DNA of 64,000 nt, from contig NZ_CP009285.1 in NCBI RefSeq assembly GCF_000758665.1, positions 3,162,001-3,226,000 on the forward strand, read 5' to 3'. Below the pieces are notes generated by a model. That model saw only the letters and a program-made list of their open reading frames with translations, was not told where the DNA came from and did not search any database. The DNA comes from Paenibacillus borealis. Lineage in GTDB: Bacteria > Bacillota > Bacilli > Paenibacillales > Paenibacillaceae. How positions within the stretch are numbered: position 1 is the stretch's first letter; every line of letters begins with the position of its first letter. The translations under genes were made by a program, and so were the position numbers. Of this stretch, positions 56,156 through 64,000 are shown in pieces.

Positions 56156-57514
56156 TTATGTAGTCTGTTTTCTGCGGTATTGATAGGGTGTGATCCCATA
56201 CTGATCTTTAAACAGCTTGATAAAATATTGAGGTTTTTTGTAACCGACTAAATGAGAAATATCGGTCACATGTAAATTAGAATCAATCAATAACCTCGCA
56301 GCCTTCTCCAACCGCTTAAAGGAAATATAATTTGATAAATTTTCCCCAGTCTCCTGCTTATAGAGTTTAGAAAGATAAACAGGATGAAGATGAACGATTT
56401 TCCCCAAATCCTCCAAGTTCAAACATTCGCTAATATGATTCGCTATATATACCTGAACGGTCTGAATGATATCATCATTAGATAATTTGATGTTTCTCTC
56501 CAATTGAGCGATGCCCAGTATAATCGAATGTAATGCGACATCCGGATTTTTTAATTGGTTGAATATCCAGTCTTGTACCTCCGCAGGCTGCAACTTGTTA
56601 TTCGTAAAATAAAGATAATAAATCACTTCCAGCAGATAGATTGTCTTTAGCTTCCTGGAACTGATTTTGGGGAAATTTTTAAGGATCTTTTTTCTGGCAC
56701 ATTCCCAATCTCCTGACTCTAATTTTGGGAATTCAGCACTATCCCGCACGATTGCAAACTCACTGATGCCCACATTTTCATCAAAAAAGAATTGGTAGAA
56801 ATAATACCGGACCGTATTTTTGTGACTGAATTCAAACTTTTCAGAAAACGTAATATTTTCAATACTGTTCTCTAACCTTTCCGTATTGGAATATAACACT
56901 ATCCCCGCTAATGTCGAAGTGGTGCTCCAAATGAATTGATCTAAACCGCCGTTATTGTCACGAAGCGTCATTTCATCTTTCTCCCGGGCATCGGAGACCT
57001 GGAAAAAGCAGAAAGGCTGATTCATAAAAGCGTTATCATAAGTGCTGTAATCATTGCCTGTTGGGTGACGCTCGCCTATAACGGAAAGCAAGTAACCCAG
57101 ACCATCAAACTTCTCCCATGCAACCGAGGTTTTCAATTTTTTCTCATTGATAATTTTAATTACTTGTCTCATGGCTTTTTCCATATCCTCTTTATCCACG
57201 GGTTTAAGCAAATAATCGAGTGCCCCTAAACGTACGGCTTTTTGAGCGTAATCAAATTGGGAATAGCCTGAGAGAAAAACGACTTTGGTTCTTAGCGACA
57301 TCTCATTAATGTGCTGCAGCAGGTCAATGCCGGAGACCTCGGGCATACGGATGTCCGTAATAAGAATATCAATGTGATTCTGACTCAATATTTGTTTGGC
57401 CTCAATCGAATTTGTAGAGGTCTCAATATGCTCAATTCCAAAACTTCCCCAATCCAGCAGATGCTTTAAATATTCAACGATGTAATGCCCGTCATCAACG
57501 ATCAATAAGCGCAT
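56156..57514 (-). CDS. Response regulator, receiver plus AraC domain (YesN-like)
   Basis: 452 residues from ATG 57514 (AAGGAGGAC upstream). Receiver with Asp54 (ILITDIRMPE); the acidic triad at the N-terminus reads VDDGH, so the third acidic residue usually written DDE is Gly. YLLKPVDKED keeps the Lys-Pro. HTH pair from about 355 (GKIVHLHPVYLSKLYKQETG, FIKLFKDQYGITPYQYR). Overlaps the kinase 3' end by 20 bp. Divergent from the ABC operon at 59494, its likely target. Confidence 0.93.
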   Translation of the reverse strand: MRLLIVDDGHYIVEYLKHLLDWGSFGIEHIETSTNSIEAKQILSQNHIDILITDIRMPEVSGIDLLQHINEMSLRTKVVFLSGYSQFDYAQKAVRLGALDYLLKPVDKEDMEKAMRQVIKIINEKKLKTSVAWEKFDGLGYLLSVIGERHPTGNDYSTYDNAFMNQPFCFFQVSDAREKDEMTLRDNNGGLDQFIWSTTSTLAGIVLYSNTERLENSIENITFSEKFEFSHKNTVRYYFYQFFFDENVGISEFAIVRDSAEFPKLESGDWECARKKILKNFPKISSRKLKTIYLLEVIYYLYFTNNKLQPAEVQDWIFNQLKNPDVALHSIILGIAQLERNIKLSNDDIIQTVQVYIANHISECLNLEDLGKIVHLHPVYLSKLYKQETGENLSNYISFKRLEKAARLLIDSNLHVTDISHLVGYKKPQYFIKLFKDQYGITPYQYRRKQTT

Positions 57515-59222
57515 TTTGTCCTCCTTCATCAAGCGAGAAATCAATATAAGCCAGTACGGATAAGCCACCCCAGTCATTTGTGAAAAACCGCAGGCCGCTT
57601 AATTCACCATACGCATTTTTAAGACGCTGGTGGATATTCCAAAGACCGATCCCTCTAGTCCCTTCAGGAGGCGTTTCATTTCCAATCCTGATCATGAGCT
57701 GCCATATTTCATCAGGGGTAAGCCCCTTGCCGTCATCGGCGATAATAATCAGTGCTCCAGAGTCAAGAGTCTTTACATCTATCGAAACACGATGCGCGCC
57801 TTGATGCTCTTCAATGCCGTGCTGAATCGCGTTTTCGACAATGGGCTGGATCATCAGCGGCATAATGCGATGCTCTCCAAGCTCAGGGGGCAAATTGATT
57901 TCATAATTAATATTTTTGCTAAGGGACATGATGGATAAATAATGATCCGCAAGCTGCAGTTCAGAGGCAAGAGTGGCGTCATGCGAATCCAATTTGGTCA
58001 AATAACGGTAATATTCCGCCAGATGCTTGCTCATTTGCATGACTGCATCCGGTGACGCCTTCGCCATTGACATAATAAAAAACAGATTATTATAAAGAAA
58101 ATGTGGATTGATCTGGGCCTGCAGCTGCTTCACTTCTGCATTTCTTCGCAGCTCCGTTTCAGTCTTCAAGGATGCGAACAGAGTTTGGATTTTAACAACC
58201 ATGTGGTTAAAGCTTTTAAATAGATTATAGAACTCATTAACCGGGTTTTCGCTAATTCTGGTGCTGTAGTTCCCTTGTTCCACCTGATAGAATTTTTTGC
58301 CCAGCAAATACACATTTCGGTAAAAATTGCGATAGAACATAAGAATGACAATAAGGCCAATAACCAGGATAACCAGGATACTTCCCAGAAACACTTGCTG
58401 ATTCCGGTGAAGCGGATTCATAAAATCACTCATCCGTGTATACGTGACAAGGTACGTGTCGATGGGTTGAATGTACTTCGATAATACATAATAGTCATCG
58501 TCTTCGGTATGATAGTCAAACTTTAGAATCTCCTGTGTAACCGGCGTAATCGTCTCCTTGGTCTTTTCCTCAATCCGGCTGTCCACTTTCTTGTTGCTAA
58601 TTAACAAGCTTTTGTTTACGAGGAAAAAAGCATTGGAGCTGCCGCCGCTAACCGCTCGCTCAAGCAAGCTTGTTAAATATTCCGTTTTCAGCTTAACACC
58701 TACGATGTACTGAACATCAGCAGGATTCTTCGGCTGGTTAATATAAGGATAGATTGAGAAATAATACAAACTGTTATTATAAGTCTGCCAGCCCCGGTTG
58801 CTTACTTTCTCAAAGGGCAGCTTGGCAAGCGGATCAGAACCAGTGGTAATGAAGGTGCCTTCAGATTTCCAATAGATTCCGATCGATTCAACCGACTGGC
58901 TGGAGAGAAGCGGATCCGAAATCCGGTTATAAATATCATTTTTCTTCATCTGCGCATCGTAATTACTTAATTCCAGTATCCTGTTTTGGTAGAAACGCAC
59001 AGAGTTGTCAGTTGTATACTGGATGCCGTACATACTCGCCTCGGAAATTATACCGTCCACAATGCTATCGACATAGGCAAGCTGATTTTTGGAAGAGTTA
59101 ATCATGCTCTCCTGAATGGTTCTAGACCCCATTGTATTCATTACGAAAAACAAACCTATAGTAAGTAAAAGGAAAAAAATGAAGAAATAAATAAACCTCT
59201 TCATGTTTACTCTCTTGATCAT
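57495..59222 (-). CDS. Sensor histidine kinase (YesM family)
   Basis: 575 residues from ATG 59222, with AGGAG about 7 bp upstream; a longer frame to 59285 has none. Membrane helices about 8-30 and 272-295, extracellular sensor between, HAMP, phospho-acceptor His374 (QINPHFLYNNL), ATP-binding VENAIQHGIEEH, DDGKGLTPDE, GIGLWNIHQRL. Probably senses the ligand of the divergent ABC importer. Confidence 0.95.
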   Translation of the reverse strand: MIKRVNMKRFIYFFIFFLLLTIGLFFVMNTMGSRTIQESMINSSKNQLAYVDSIVDGIISEASMYGIQYTTDNSVRFYQNRILELSNYDAQMKKNDIYNRISDPLLSSQSVESIGIYWKSEGTFITTGSDPLAKLPFEKVSNRGWQTYNNSLYYFSIYPYINQPKNPADVQYIVGVKLKTEYLTSLLERAVSGGSSNAFFLVNKSLLISNKKVDSRIEEKTKETITPVTQEILKFDYHTEDDDYYVLSKYIQPIDTYLVTYTRMSDFMNPLHRNQQVFLGSILVILVIGLIVILMFYRNFYRNVYLLGKKFYQVEQGNYSTRISENPVNEFYNLFKSFNHMVVKIQTLFASLKTETELRRNAEVKQLQAQINPHFLYNNLFFIMSMAKASPDAVMQMSKHLAEYYRYLTKLDSHDATLASELQLADHYLSIMSLSKNINYEINLPPELGEHRIMPLMIQPIVENAIQHGIEEHQGAHRVSIDVKTLDSGALIIIADDGKGLTPDEIWQLMIRIGNETPPEGTRGIGLWNIHQRLKNAYGELSGLRFFTNDWGGLSVLAYIDFSLDEGGQNALIDR

Positions 59223-59389
59223 ATTTAATTCTCCTGTCGCAAAGACTACTTCTTCTGTATAAAGCAACGGTATACCAAATATCATAATCCATAATTTCTA
59301 AAAGAAAAAGAGAATGTGACTTCTGGATGAAACCGCTCTTCAAACATGTTGAGGGAGTGGTCATGATATTTAGATTAAGGCATTTTAGT

Positions 59390-59404
59390 ATGAAAGCGCT
59401 TTTG
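59390..59404 (+). promoter_or_regulatory. Weak cre-like site in kinase/importer divergent region
   Basis: ATGAAAGCGCTTTTG carries the central TGAAAGCGCTTT palindrome of strong cre sites but departs from consensus at the last two positions. About 90 bp upstream of the permease start at 59494. Confidence 0.35.
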
Positions 59405-59493
59405 TTACCATTAACCCTGAAAGAAATAAGGATCTGGATATATATAAGGGGGTAAGAAAAATAACTCAGATTATAAGCAACCAAGTCACACAA

Positions 59494-60429
59494 ATGAAAA
59501 CAGACGATGTCAAAAGGAACAGGAAGAACCCTTGGAACAAGGAAGTTAAGAAAAATTGGCCATTGTATGTGTTATGTATCCCTGCATTGGTTTTTGTACT
59601 TATTTTTGCTTACGGTCCTATGGTCGGCTTAGTTATTGCCTTCCAGGATTACAAGCCATGGTTGGGAATGATGCATTCAACCTGGATTGGACTTGATAAT
59701 TTCGCGAGAATATTCCAGCAAGAGGAAGCGACGCAGGCTATCATCAACACTCTGATTATTGCCGTAATCAAGATTATTGTCGGGGTTATCGTCCCGATTG
59801 CTATGGCGATTCTGTTGAGTGAGCTCCGAAATGTCGGGGTCAAGAAAAGTATTCAGACTTTGGTCTATTTGCCTCACTTCTTGTCCTGGGTAACGGTTGC
59901 CGGAATCATGATCGATATTCTGGGCCTTGACGGCGGCATCAACCATTTCCTGGCGAATGTCTTCGGAACCAAGCCGATCTTCTTCCTGGGCGATCCGGGG
60001 CTGTTCAGACCGACAGTCATAATCAGTGACTTGTGGAAGAATTTCGGGTTCGGCATGATTGTCTATTTAGCCACCATTACAGGAATAGACCCCTCCTACT
60101 ATGAAGCGGCTGAAATCGACGGCGCAACACGCCGGCAGCAAACCTGGCATGTGACACTTCCCACCATGCTGCCGATGATCATTGTTATTTCTACATTGAG
60201 CCTTGGAAGTATCCTTGATGCAGGATTTGATCAAATCTTCAATTTGTACAATCCGCTTGTATACAGCACCGGGGACATTATCGATACTTATGTTTACCGG
60301 GCATCCTTATTAAATGGACAATACGGGTTCGGTACCGCCGTCGGTTTGTTCAAATCCGGTATCAGTTTCATCCTGATTATCATTTCTTACCGGATTGCCT
60401 ACAAGGTAGCCAACTATAAAATATTCTAG
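59494..60429 (+). CDS. Carbohydrate ABC transporter permease (LplB-like)
   Basis: 311 residues, six membrane segments (first about 22-44), AYGPMVGLVIAFQDYKP, EAA loop EAAEIDGATRRQ. The ATG at 59494 has no recognisable ribosome binding site within 15 bp; AAGGGGG lies 45 bp upstream and the frame stays open to it without another start codon. The protein start fits its paralogs, so the initiation signal is odd rather than the gene. Confidence 0.92.
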   Translation: MKTDDVKRNRKNPWNKEVKKNWPLYVLCIPALVFVLIFAYGPMVGLVIAFQDYKPWLGMMHSTWIGLDNFARIFQQEEATQAIINTLIIAVIKIIVGVIVPIAMAILLSELRNVGVKKSIQTLVYLPHFLSWVTVAGIMIDILGLDGGINHFLANVFGTKPIFFLGDPGLFRPTVIISDLWKNFGFGMIVYLATITGIDPSYYEAAEIDGATRRQQTWHVTLPTMLPMIIVISTLSLGSILDAGFDQIFNLYNPLVYSTGDIIDTYVYRASLLNGQYGFGTAVGLFKSGISFILIIISYRIAYKVANYKIF

Positions 60430-60444
60430 AGAGGAGAAAAGAGA

Positions 60445-61314
60445 GTGTATCATAAGTCCAAGGGATACAAGATTTTTTCATTCTTCAATTATATATTTCT
60501 GATTCTGATTGCCTTGACGTGCCTCTTGCCTTTGCTACATTTGCTCGCGCAATCGTTTAGCAGCAAGGCCGCCGTAAACGGTGATTTGGTATCCTTTTGG
60601 CCAGTGGATTTTAATACGGAGTCCTATGCTAAAACCTTTAATAACTCGAATTTTACCGGTTCTATGCTTATTTCAGTGATCCGGACGGTTTTGGGGACGC
60701 TGATCAGCATGTTTGTCATAACGACCGCCGGGTATGCCTTGTCAAAGGACTTCCGCGGACGCAATGCATTGATGTGGATTTTCGTCTTCACCATGCTGTT
60801 CTCCGGCGGGTTGATTCCTTCCTATATTCTGGTTAGCAGTCTTGGATTGAAGAACACCATCTGGGCGTTGGTTTTACCGGGTGCCTTTGGGGCTTACAAT
60901 ATGATATTGCTCATGAATTTCTTCAAGACGATTCCGAAAGCGCTTGAAGAAGCTGCATTTATTGACGGTGCTTCGTTCTTCGGCATCTTCTGGAGAATCT
61001 ATCTGCCGCTGTCTCTTCCCGGCTTGGCAACCGTCGGATTGTTTATCATGGTCGGGCACTGGAATTCTTGGTTTGACGGAATTCTATATATGTCCGATAC
61101 GACCCAATATCCGCTGGCTTCTTTCCTGCAGACGATAGTCGTACAGGGTTCAGCACAGAATATGGCCCTCAGTCCATCTGAGGCGGCGGTAATGTCGGAG
61201 CAAAGTATCAAGGCTGCACAAATCTTTATCAGTACTTTACCTATTATTCTTGTGTATCCCTTCCTCCAAAGGTTCTTTGTTAAAGGTATTGTTCTGGGAG
61301 CGGTAAAGGAGTAA
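60445..61314 (+). CDS. Carbohydrate ABC transporter permease (LplC/YtcP-like)
   Basis: 289 residues from GTG 60445 with GAGAGGAGAA upstream. Six membrane segments, EAA loop EEAAFIDGASFFGIF, C-terminus PFLQRFFVKGIVLGAVKE. Second gene of the permease-permease-binding protein operon. Confidence 0.95.
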   Translation: MYHKSKGYKIFSFFNYIFLILIALTCLLPLLHLLAQSFSSKAAVNGDLVSFWPVDFNTESYAKTFNNSNFTGSMLISVIRTVLGTLISMFVITTAGYALSKDFRGRNALMWIFVFTMLFSGGLIPSYILVSSLGLKNTIWALVLPGAFGAYNMILLMNFFKTIPKALEEAAFIDGASFFGIFWRIYLPLSLPGLATVGLFIMVGHWNSWFDGILYMSDTTQYPLASFLQTIVVQGSAQNMALSPSEAAVMSEQSIKAAQIFISTLPIILVYPFLQRFFVKGIVLGAVKE

Positions 61315-61366
61315 TGGACAAAGCTATATGCACTTATATATTTCTAAATATAAAGGGGACAAATTG

Positions 61367-63043
61367 ATGAAAAAGACAAGTGCTATAATTACTACTGCCC
61401 TTCTGCTGGCAGGGTTGCTGGCAGGCTGCGGTTCGAAAAACAATGGATCGGACGCTGCGACAGAATCAACGCTGAAGGACGGCAAGTATGATCCTCCAAT
61501 CACGATTACCATTTCGAAACAGCAAGACGAGAATGCCGGCAAATACATTAATGGTGAAAGTCTGAATAACAATGTGATGACACAATGGGGTGAGGAGAAT
61601 CTCGGTATCAAAATTGAAACTACGCTACTCGGCGGTGATTGGTCCCAATACAATACCAAATTGCGTTTGGGGCTTACCGGCACCGAGCAACTCCCGGATG
61701 TCATGCCTGTGTATGATACTGCGCTGCTGAATGATATGATTCAATCCGGACGCGTCAAAGAGATTACAGAAGATATTAAAAAATATATGCCGGACCGTCT
61801 GAAAGAGATTTACAAGCAGTTCCCGACCACTTTTACCCCGGTTGTTCAGGACGGCAAGGTGTATGGAATGGCTATTTCCCCCAATCTGACTGAAGGCGAA
61901 GTAATGCTTATCCGTCAAGACTGGCTTGATAAACTGAATCTGAAAGCGCCTACTAATATTGATGAATTCGAAAAAGTCATCGCTGCCTTTACGAATGATG
62001 ATCCGGACGGCAACGGTAAAAAGGATACTTACGGGTTTGACTTCTCCGGCAAGGACGGCTATAACACCGGATGGGTAAGCGATGCTGTTATGATATTCAG
62101 TGCGTATACCGGCAAGCATCTTCCCGGTAAATGGTTGGAAGAAGACGGCAAGTTGACTTACGGATCAGTTGCGGACGGTAACAAGGAAGCCTTAGCTAAA
62201 CTCCGTGATTGGTATTCCAAAGGTTATTTGAATAAAGAATTGGCTACAAAGGCCGCATGGGACGCACTAGCTGATTTTACGGAAGGCAAAGCGGGAATTA
62301 TCATTGGCCGTCCTTGGCTGTACGGCAGTATTAAAGATGTCGAAAAGAATGTGAAAGGTGCGAAGGTTAACGCTTATCCAACAATCAACGCTATAAACGG
62401 CGACAAAACCTACCAATCTGCCCAACTCAATGACGGTGTCTTTATGTTCAACAAAGACTTCAACAATATGGAAGCCTTCTTCCTGTACTATGACAAGCTC
62501 TACGATGTGGCGTTCGGTACCGGCGACTTCAAGTATGGCTACGCTCAAGGCTATGACTATGATATCGTAAATGATCAGGTCACCTTTGATTCCAAAAAAT
62601 TCAACAATCCCATTGACGAAGTTCAAGGTGTAGGCAAGATGCTCTTCACAAAGAATACTCCCAGCGTAGATGGCACAGGAAAATCTTTCTATGACCTGGC
62701 GAATGGTTCCAAGGCCGACAATGGTGTCTTGATGAGATCTGATGCGGCTGATCAAACAACCAAAGACGGGTACGTAATTTCTTATGAAAACAGGGATGTA
62801 TTGCTGCCGGATGCATTCAACGGCGCGCCTACCAAGACTATGCAAACTTCATGGGCGCAATTGCAAACGACGGAAATAGAAATGTTCACGAAGATTATTT
62901 ACAGCAATGAACCGCTTGAAGCTTATGATGATTTTGTGAAAAAATGGTATGAAAAGGGCGGTACGCAAATTACCGATGAGGTGAACGATTGGTACGTGAA
63001 TGCCAGTAAAATAGATGTCATGGCTAATATGGGCTTGAAATAA
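61367..63043 (+). CDS. Carbohydrate ABC transporter solute-binding lipoprotein
   Basis: 558 residues from ATG 61367 (AAAGGGG upstream), giving a compact lipoprotein signal with lipobox LLAGC (Cys21). LplA-type binding protein of the kind paired with LplB/LplC; contains DDPDGNGKKDTYGFDF, a calcium-loop-like Asp/Asn-rich stretch common in this family. Last gene of the fifth ABC operon, closed by the terminator at 63065. Confidence 0.92.
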   Translation: MKKTSAIITTALLLAGLLAGCGSKNNGSDAATESTLKDGKYDPPITITISKQQDENAGKYINGESLNNNVMTQWGEENLGIKIETTLLGGDWSQYNTKLRLGLTGTEQLPDVMPVYDTALLNDMIQSGRVKEITEDIKKYMPDRLKEIYKQFPTTFTPVVQDGKVYGMAISPNLTEGEVMLIRQDWLDKLNLKAPTNIDEFEKVIAAFTNDDPDGNGKKDTYGFDFSGKDGYNTGWVSDAVMIFSAYTGKHLPGKWLEEDGKLTYGSVADGNKEALAKLRDWYSKGYLNKELATKAAWDALADFTEGKAGIIIGRPWLYGSIKDVEKNVKGAKVNAYPTINAINGDKTYQSAQLNDGVFMFNKDFNNMEAFFLYYDKLYDVAFGTGDFKYGYAQGYDYDIVNDQVTFDSKKFNNPIDEVQGVGKMLFTKNTPSVDGTGKSFYDLANGSKADNGVLMRSDAADQTTKDGYVISYENRDVLLPDAFNGAPTKTMQTSWAQLQTTEIEMFTKIIYSNEPLEAYDDFVKKWYEKGGTQITDEVNDWYVNASKIDVMANMGLK

Positions 63044-63064
63044 GCTTTATAATGCCATCTGCAG

Positions 63065-63101
63065 ATCCGGTTAAGGTTATCCTTGGCCGGATTTGTTTTT
63101 T
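63065..63101 (+). terminator. Terminator of the fifth ABC operon
   Basis: ATCCGGTTAAGG pairs with CCTTGGCCGGAT over 12 positions (two G-T wobbles) around loop TTAT, then TTGTTTTTT. Confidence 0.9.
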
Positions 63102-63524
63102 GAAGCCGGACTTCTAATTGCGCAGTCTCCAGAAGCTGATGGCACTTCGAGTGTTGAAGTAATTACGCTTGCTTATGACAATCACAGGCAGTTATGGACT
63201 GTTGAATACGGCAGTTCCGCTGCTGTAAGACTCCGGAATCAGGAAATGTCACTTTGCGTGGGTCAGGCCAGTTCCTTGACGCTGGAGCCTATCCATAATG
63301 ACGCAGCCCATTTCCATTGGCTTCTCGCAGAAGAAGAAGAGAACAGGCTGGTTATCACATATAAGGACGGCAGGGTTCTTACAGCAGAAGGAGAGAAACG
63401 GGAGGGGGCTGGCCGTGTATTCCTTGAACAGCAATCTCCATATAACCCCGGTTCTGGTCCCAGCCGGCAGTATTTCCAGCTGCTTCCGGTAAGAGAATAC
63501 GCTGGAGGTCCGGGCCCATATTAG
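63102..63524 (+). pseudogene. Orphan beta-trefoil (ricin B-like) domain fragment
   Basis: The frame is open from inside the terminator's T-run (63093) to TAG 63522-63524 and has no usable start or RBS. About 140 residues form three units of roughly 40 with the QxW-like endings DNHRQLWTVEY, AAHFHWLLAEE and SRQYFQLLP: a complete beta-trefoil, the kind appended to secreted or intracellular glycosidases. Best read as the 3' end of a lost hydrolase gene, the rest having been replaced by the ABC operon. A silent small protein gene cannot be ruled out. Confidence 0.5.
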
Positions 63525-63642
63525 CGACGGAAGCCAGACGGCCAACAAGTAAGTATTGTCCATGTTTTCATAAGATCCGTATATACGCATAATGATATCG
63601 CTTACATTATAATGATTGAAAGTGTAGAAAAGGGGAATCTCT

Positions 63643-64000
63643 ATGAGCTTATCTATTCCTGCGGAATTACTCCAGGCAGGTCCACATACTGAATGTCACA
63701 GATTGTCTTCCGAATGCTTCTATATGACAACACCGCCGCAAGGTGGAAGTGTATACTTTGAATCTGACAATGCTGGCCGCTCAGTATGGACTGATTTCGA
63801 TTTTGTGACGGCCGAGGTTTTTCATGAGTCACATGATGTGCTTGTCCTGCTGTTTACTTTTCATGACCAGGAGAACCGGTCGATTACGTTCCATTTGGGA
63901 GTCCTGCCAAATGTCAAAACTGTTATATGCCTGCCGCTCAGCCATCTGAACGGGGAGAAGCTGTTCCTCGACCGTTATCCCGGCATCATGCAGTCTGTGA
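63643..64000 (+). CDS. Unidentified protein, N-terminal part (runs off right edge)
   Basis: ATG 63643 with AAAAGGGGAA upstream; a TATAAT at 63608-63613 may be its -10 box. 119 codons visible without stop. Soluble start, no signal peptide. IPAELLQAGPHTECHRLS and VKTVICLPLSHLNGEKLFL suggest a beta-sandwich N-terminal domain such as precedes some large glycosidases, but I do not recognise the family with confidence. Independent of the ABC operon upstream because of the terminator at 63065. Confidence 0.6.
   Translation, partial: MSLSIPAELLQAGPHTECHRLSSECFYMTTPPQGGSVYFESDNAGRSVWTDFDFVTAEVFHESHDVLVLLFTFHDQENRSITFHLGVLPNVKTVICLPLSHLNGEKLFLDRYPGIMQSV

Noticed and set aside
48361..63043. Idea that the right-hand ABC cassettes sit on an intact mobile element
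   Set aside because: No transposase, integrase, tRNA target or long direct repeats were seen; only scars and a short inverted-repeat element.

Overview
The window reads as part of a Paenibacillus-like (low-GC Gram-positive, Bacillales) chromosome. The signs are Gly-Gly-Ala-Gly type ribosome binding sites with several TTG/GTG starts, lipobox-bearing solute-binding lipoproteins, carbohydrate ABC cassettes without their own ATPase, YesM/YesN-type two-component systems, CcpA (cre) operator matches, and a GH10/GH30/GH43-CBM6-CBM36 xylanase set closely resembling Paenibacillus and Bacillus enzymes. No rRNA, tRNA, CRISPR array or intact insertion sequence was seen. Almost everything serves capture and breakdown of arabinoxylan or glucuronoarabinoxylan and its side chains.

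Layout. 1-3.3 kb: end of a GH43 gene and a GH95 gene whose presumed catalytic Glu is Lys. 3.6-12.4 kb: CcpA-controlled solute-binding protein and two permeases, followed by an unusual regulator-kinase-regulator trio. 12.5-19.4 kb: cytoplasmic GH43, GH43, a lone AraC regulator, a GH120 beta-xylosidase and a CE1-like esterase. 19.4-24.6 kb: a second ABC cassette (minus strand) between two repeat-rich intergenic regions. 24.6-28 kb: GH27, a small Cys-rich protein, a GNAT acetyltransferase and an AraC regulator. 28.3-30 kb: secreted GH30 glucuronoxylanase. 30-40.4 kb: a binding lipoprotein/regulator/kinase sensor divergent from a YtfQ-YtfR-YtfT-YjfF-like pentose importer that has two binding proteins. 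40.7-43.6 kb: secreted GH43-CBM6-CBM36 and GH10. 43.7-44.5 kb: AraC regulator. 44.5-64 kb: visibly more AT-rich; a CheB-CheR-PAS-kinase protein with a lost phospho-acceptor His, two more ABC cassettes each with its own kinase/regulator pair, and three enzyme remnants (CE7 esterase, GH51 arabinofuranosidase, beta-trefoil domain). The last gene runs off the right edge.

How the genes work together (inference from families and context). GH10, GH30 and GH43-CBM6-CBM36 outside the cell cut xylan and trim arabinose. Lipoproteins and permeases import oligosaccharides, and MsmX-type ATPase encoded elsewhere probably powers the four CUT1-type cassettes; the YtfQRT-YjfF-like system carries its own ATPase and probably takes up free arabinose or a similar sugar. 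Inside, GH43, GH120, GH95, GH27 and the esterase finish the side chains and xylo-oligomers. YesM/YesN-type systems sense the sugars and CcpA sites at several promoters impose carbon catabolite control.
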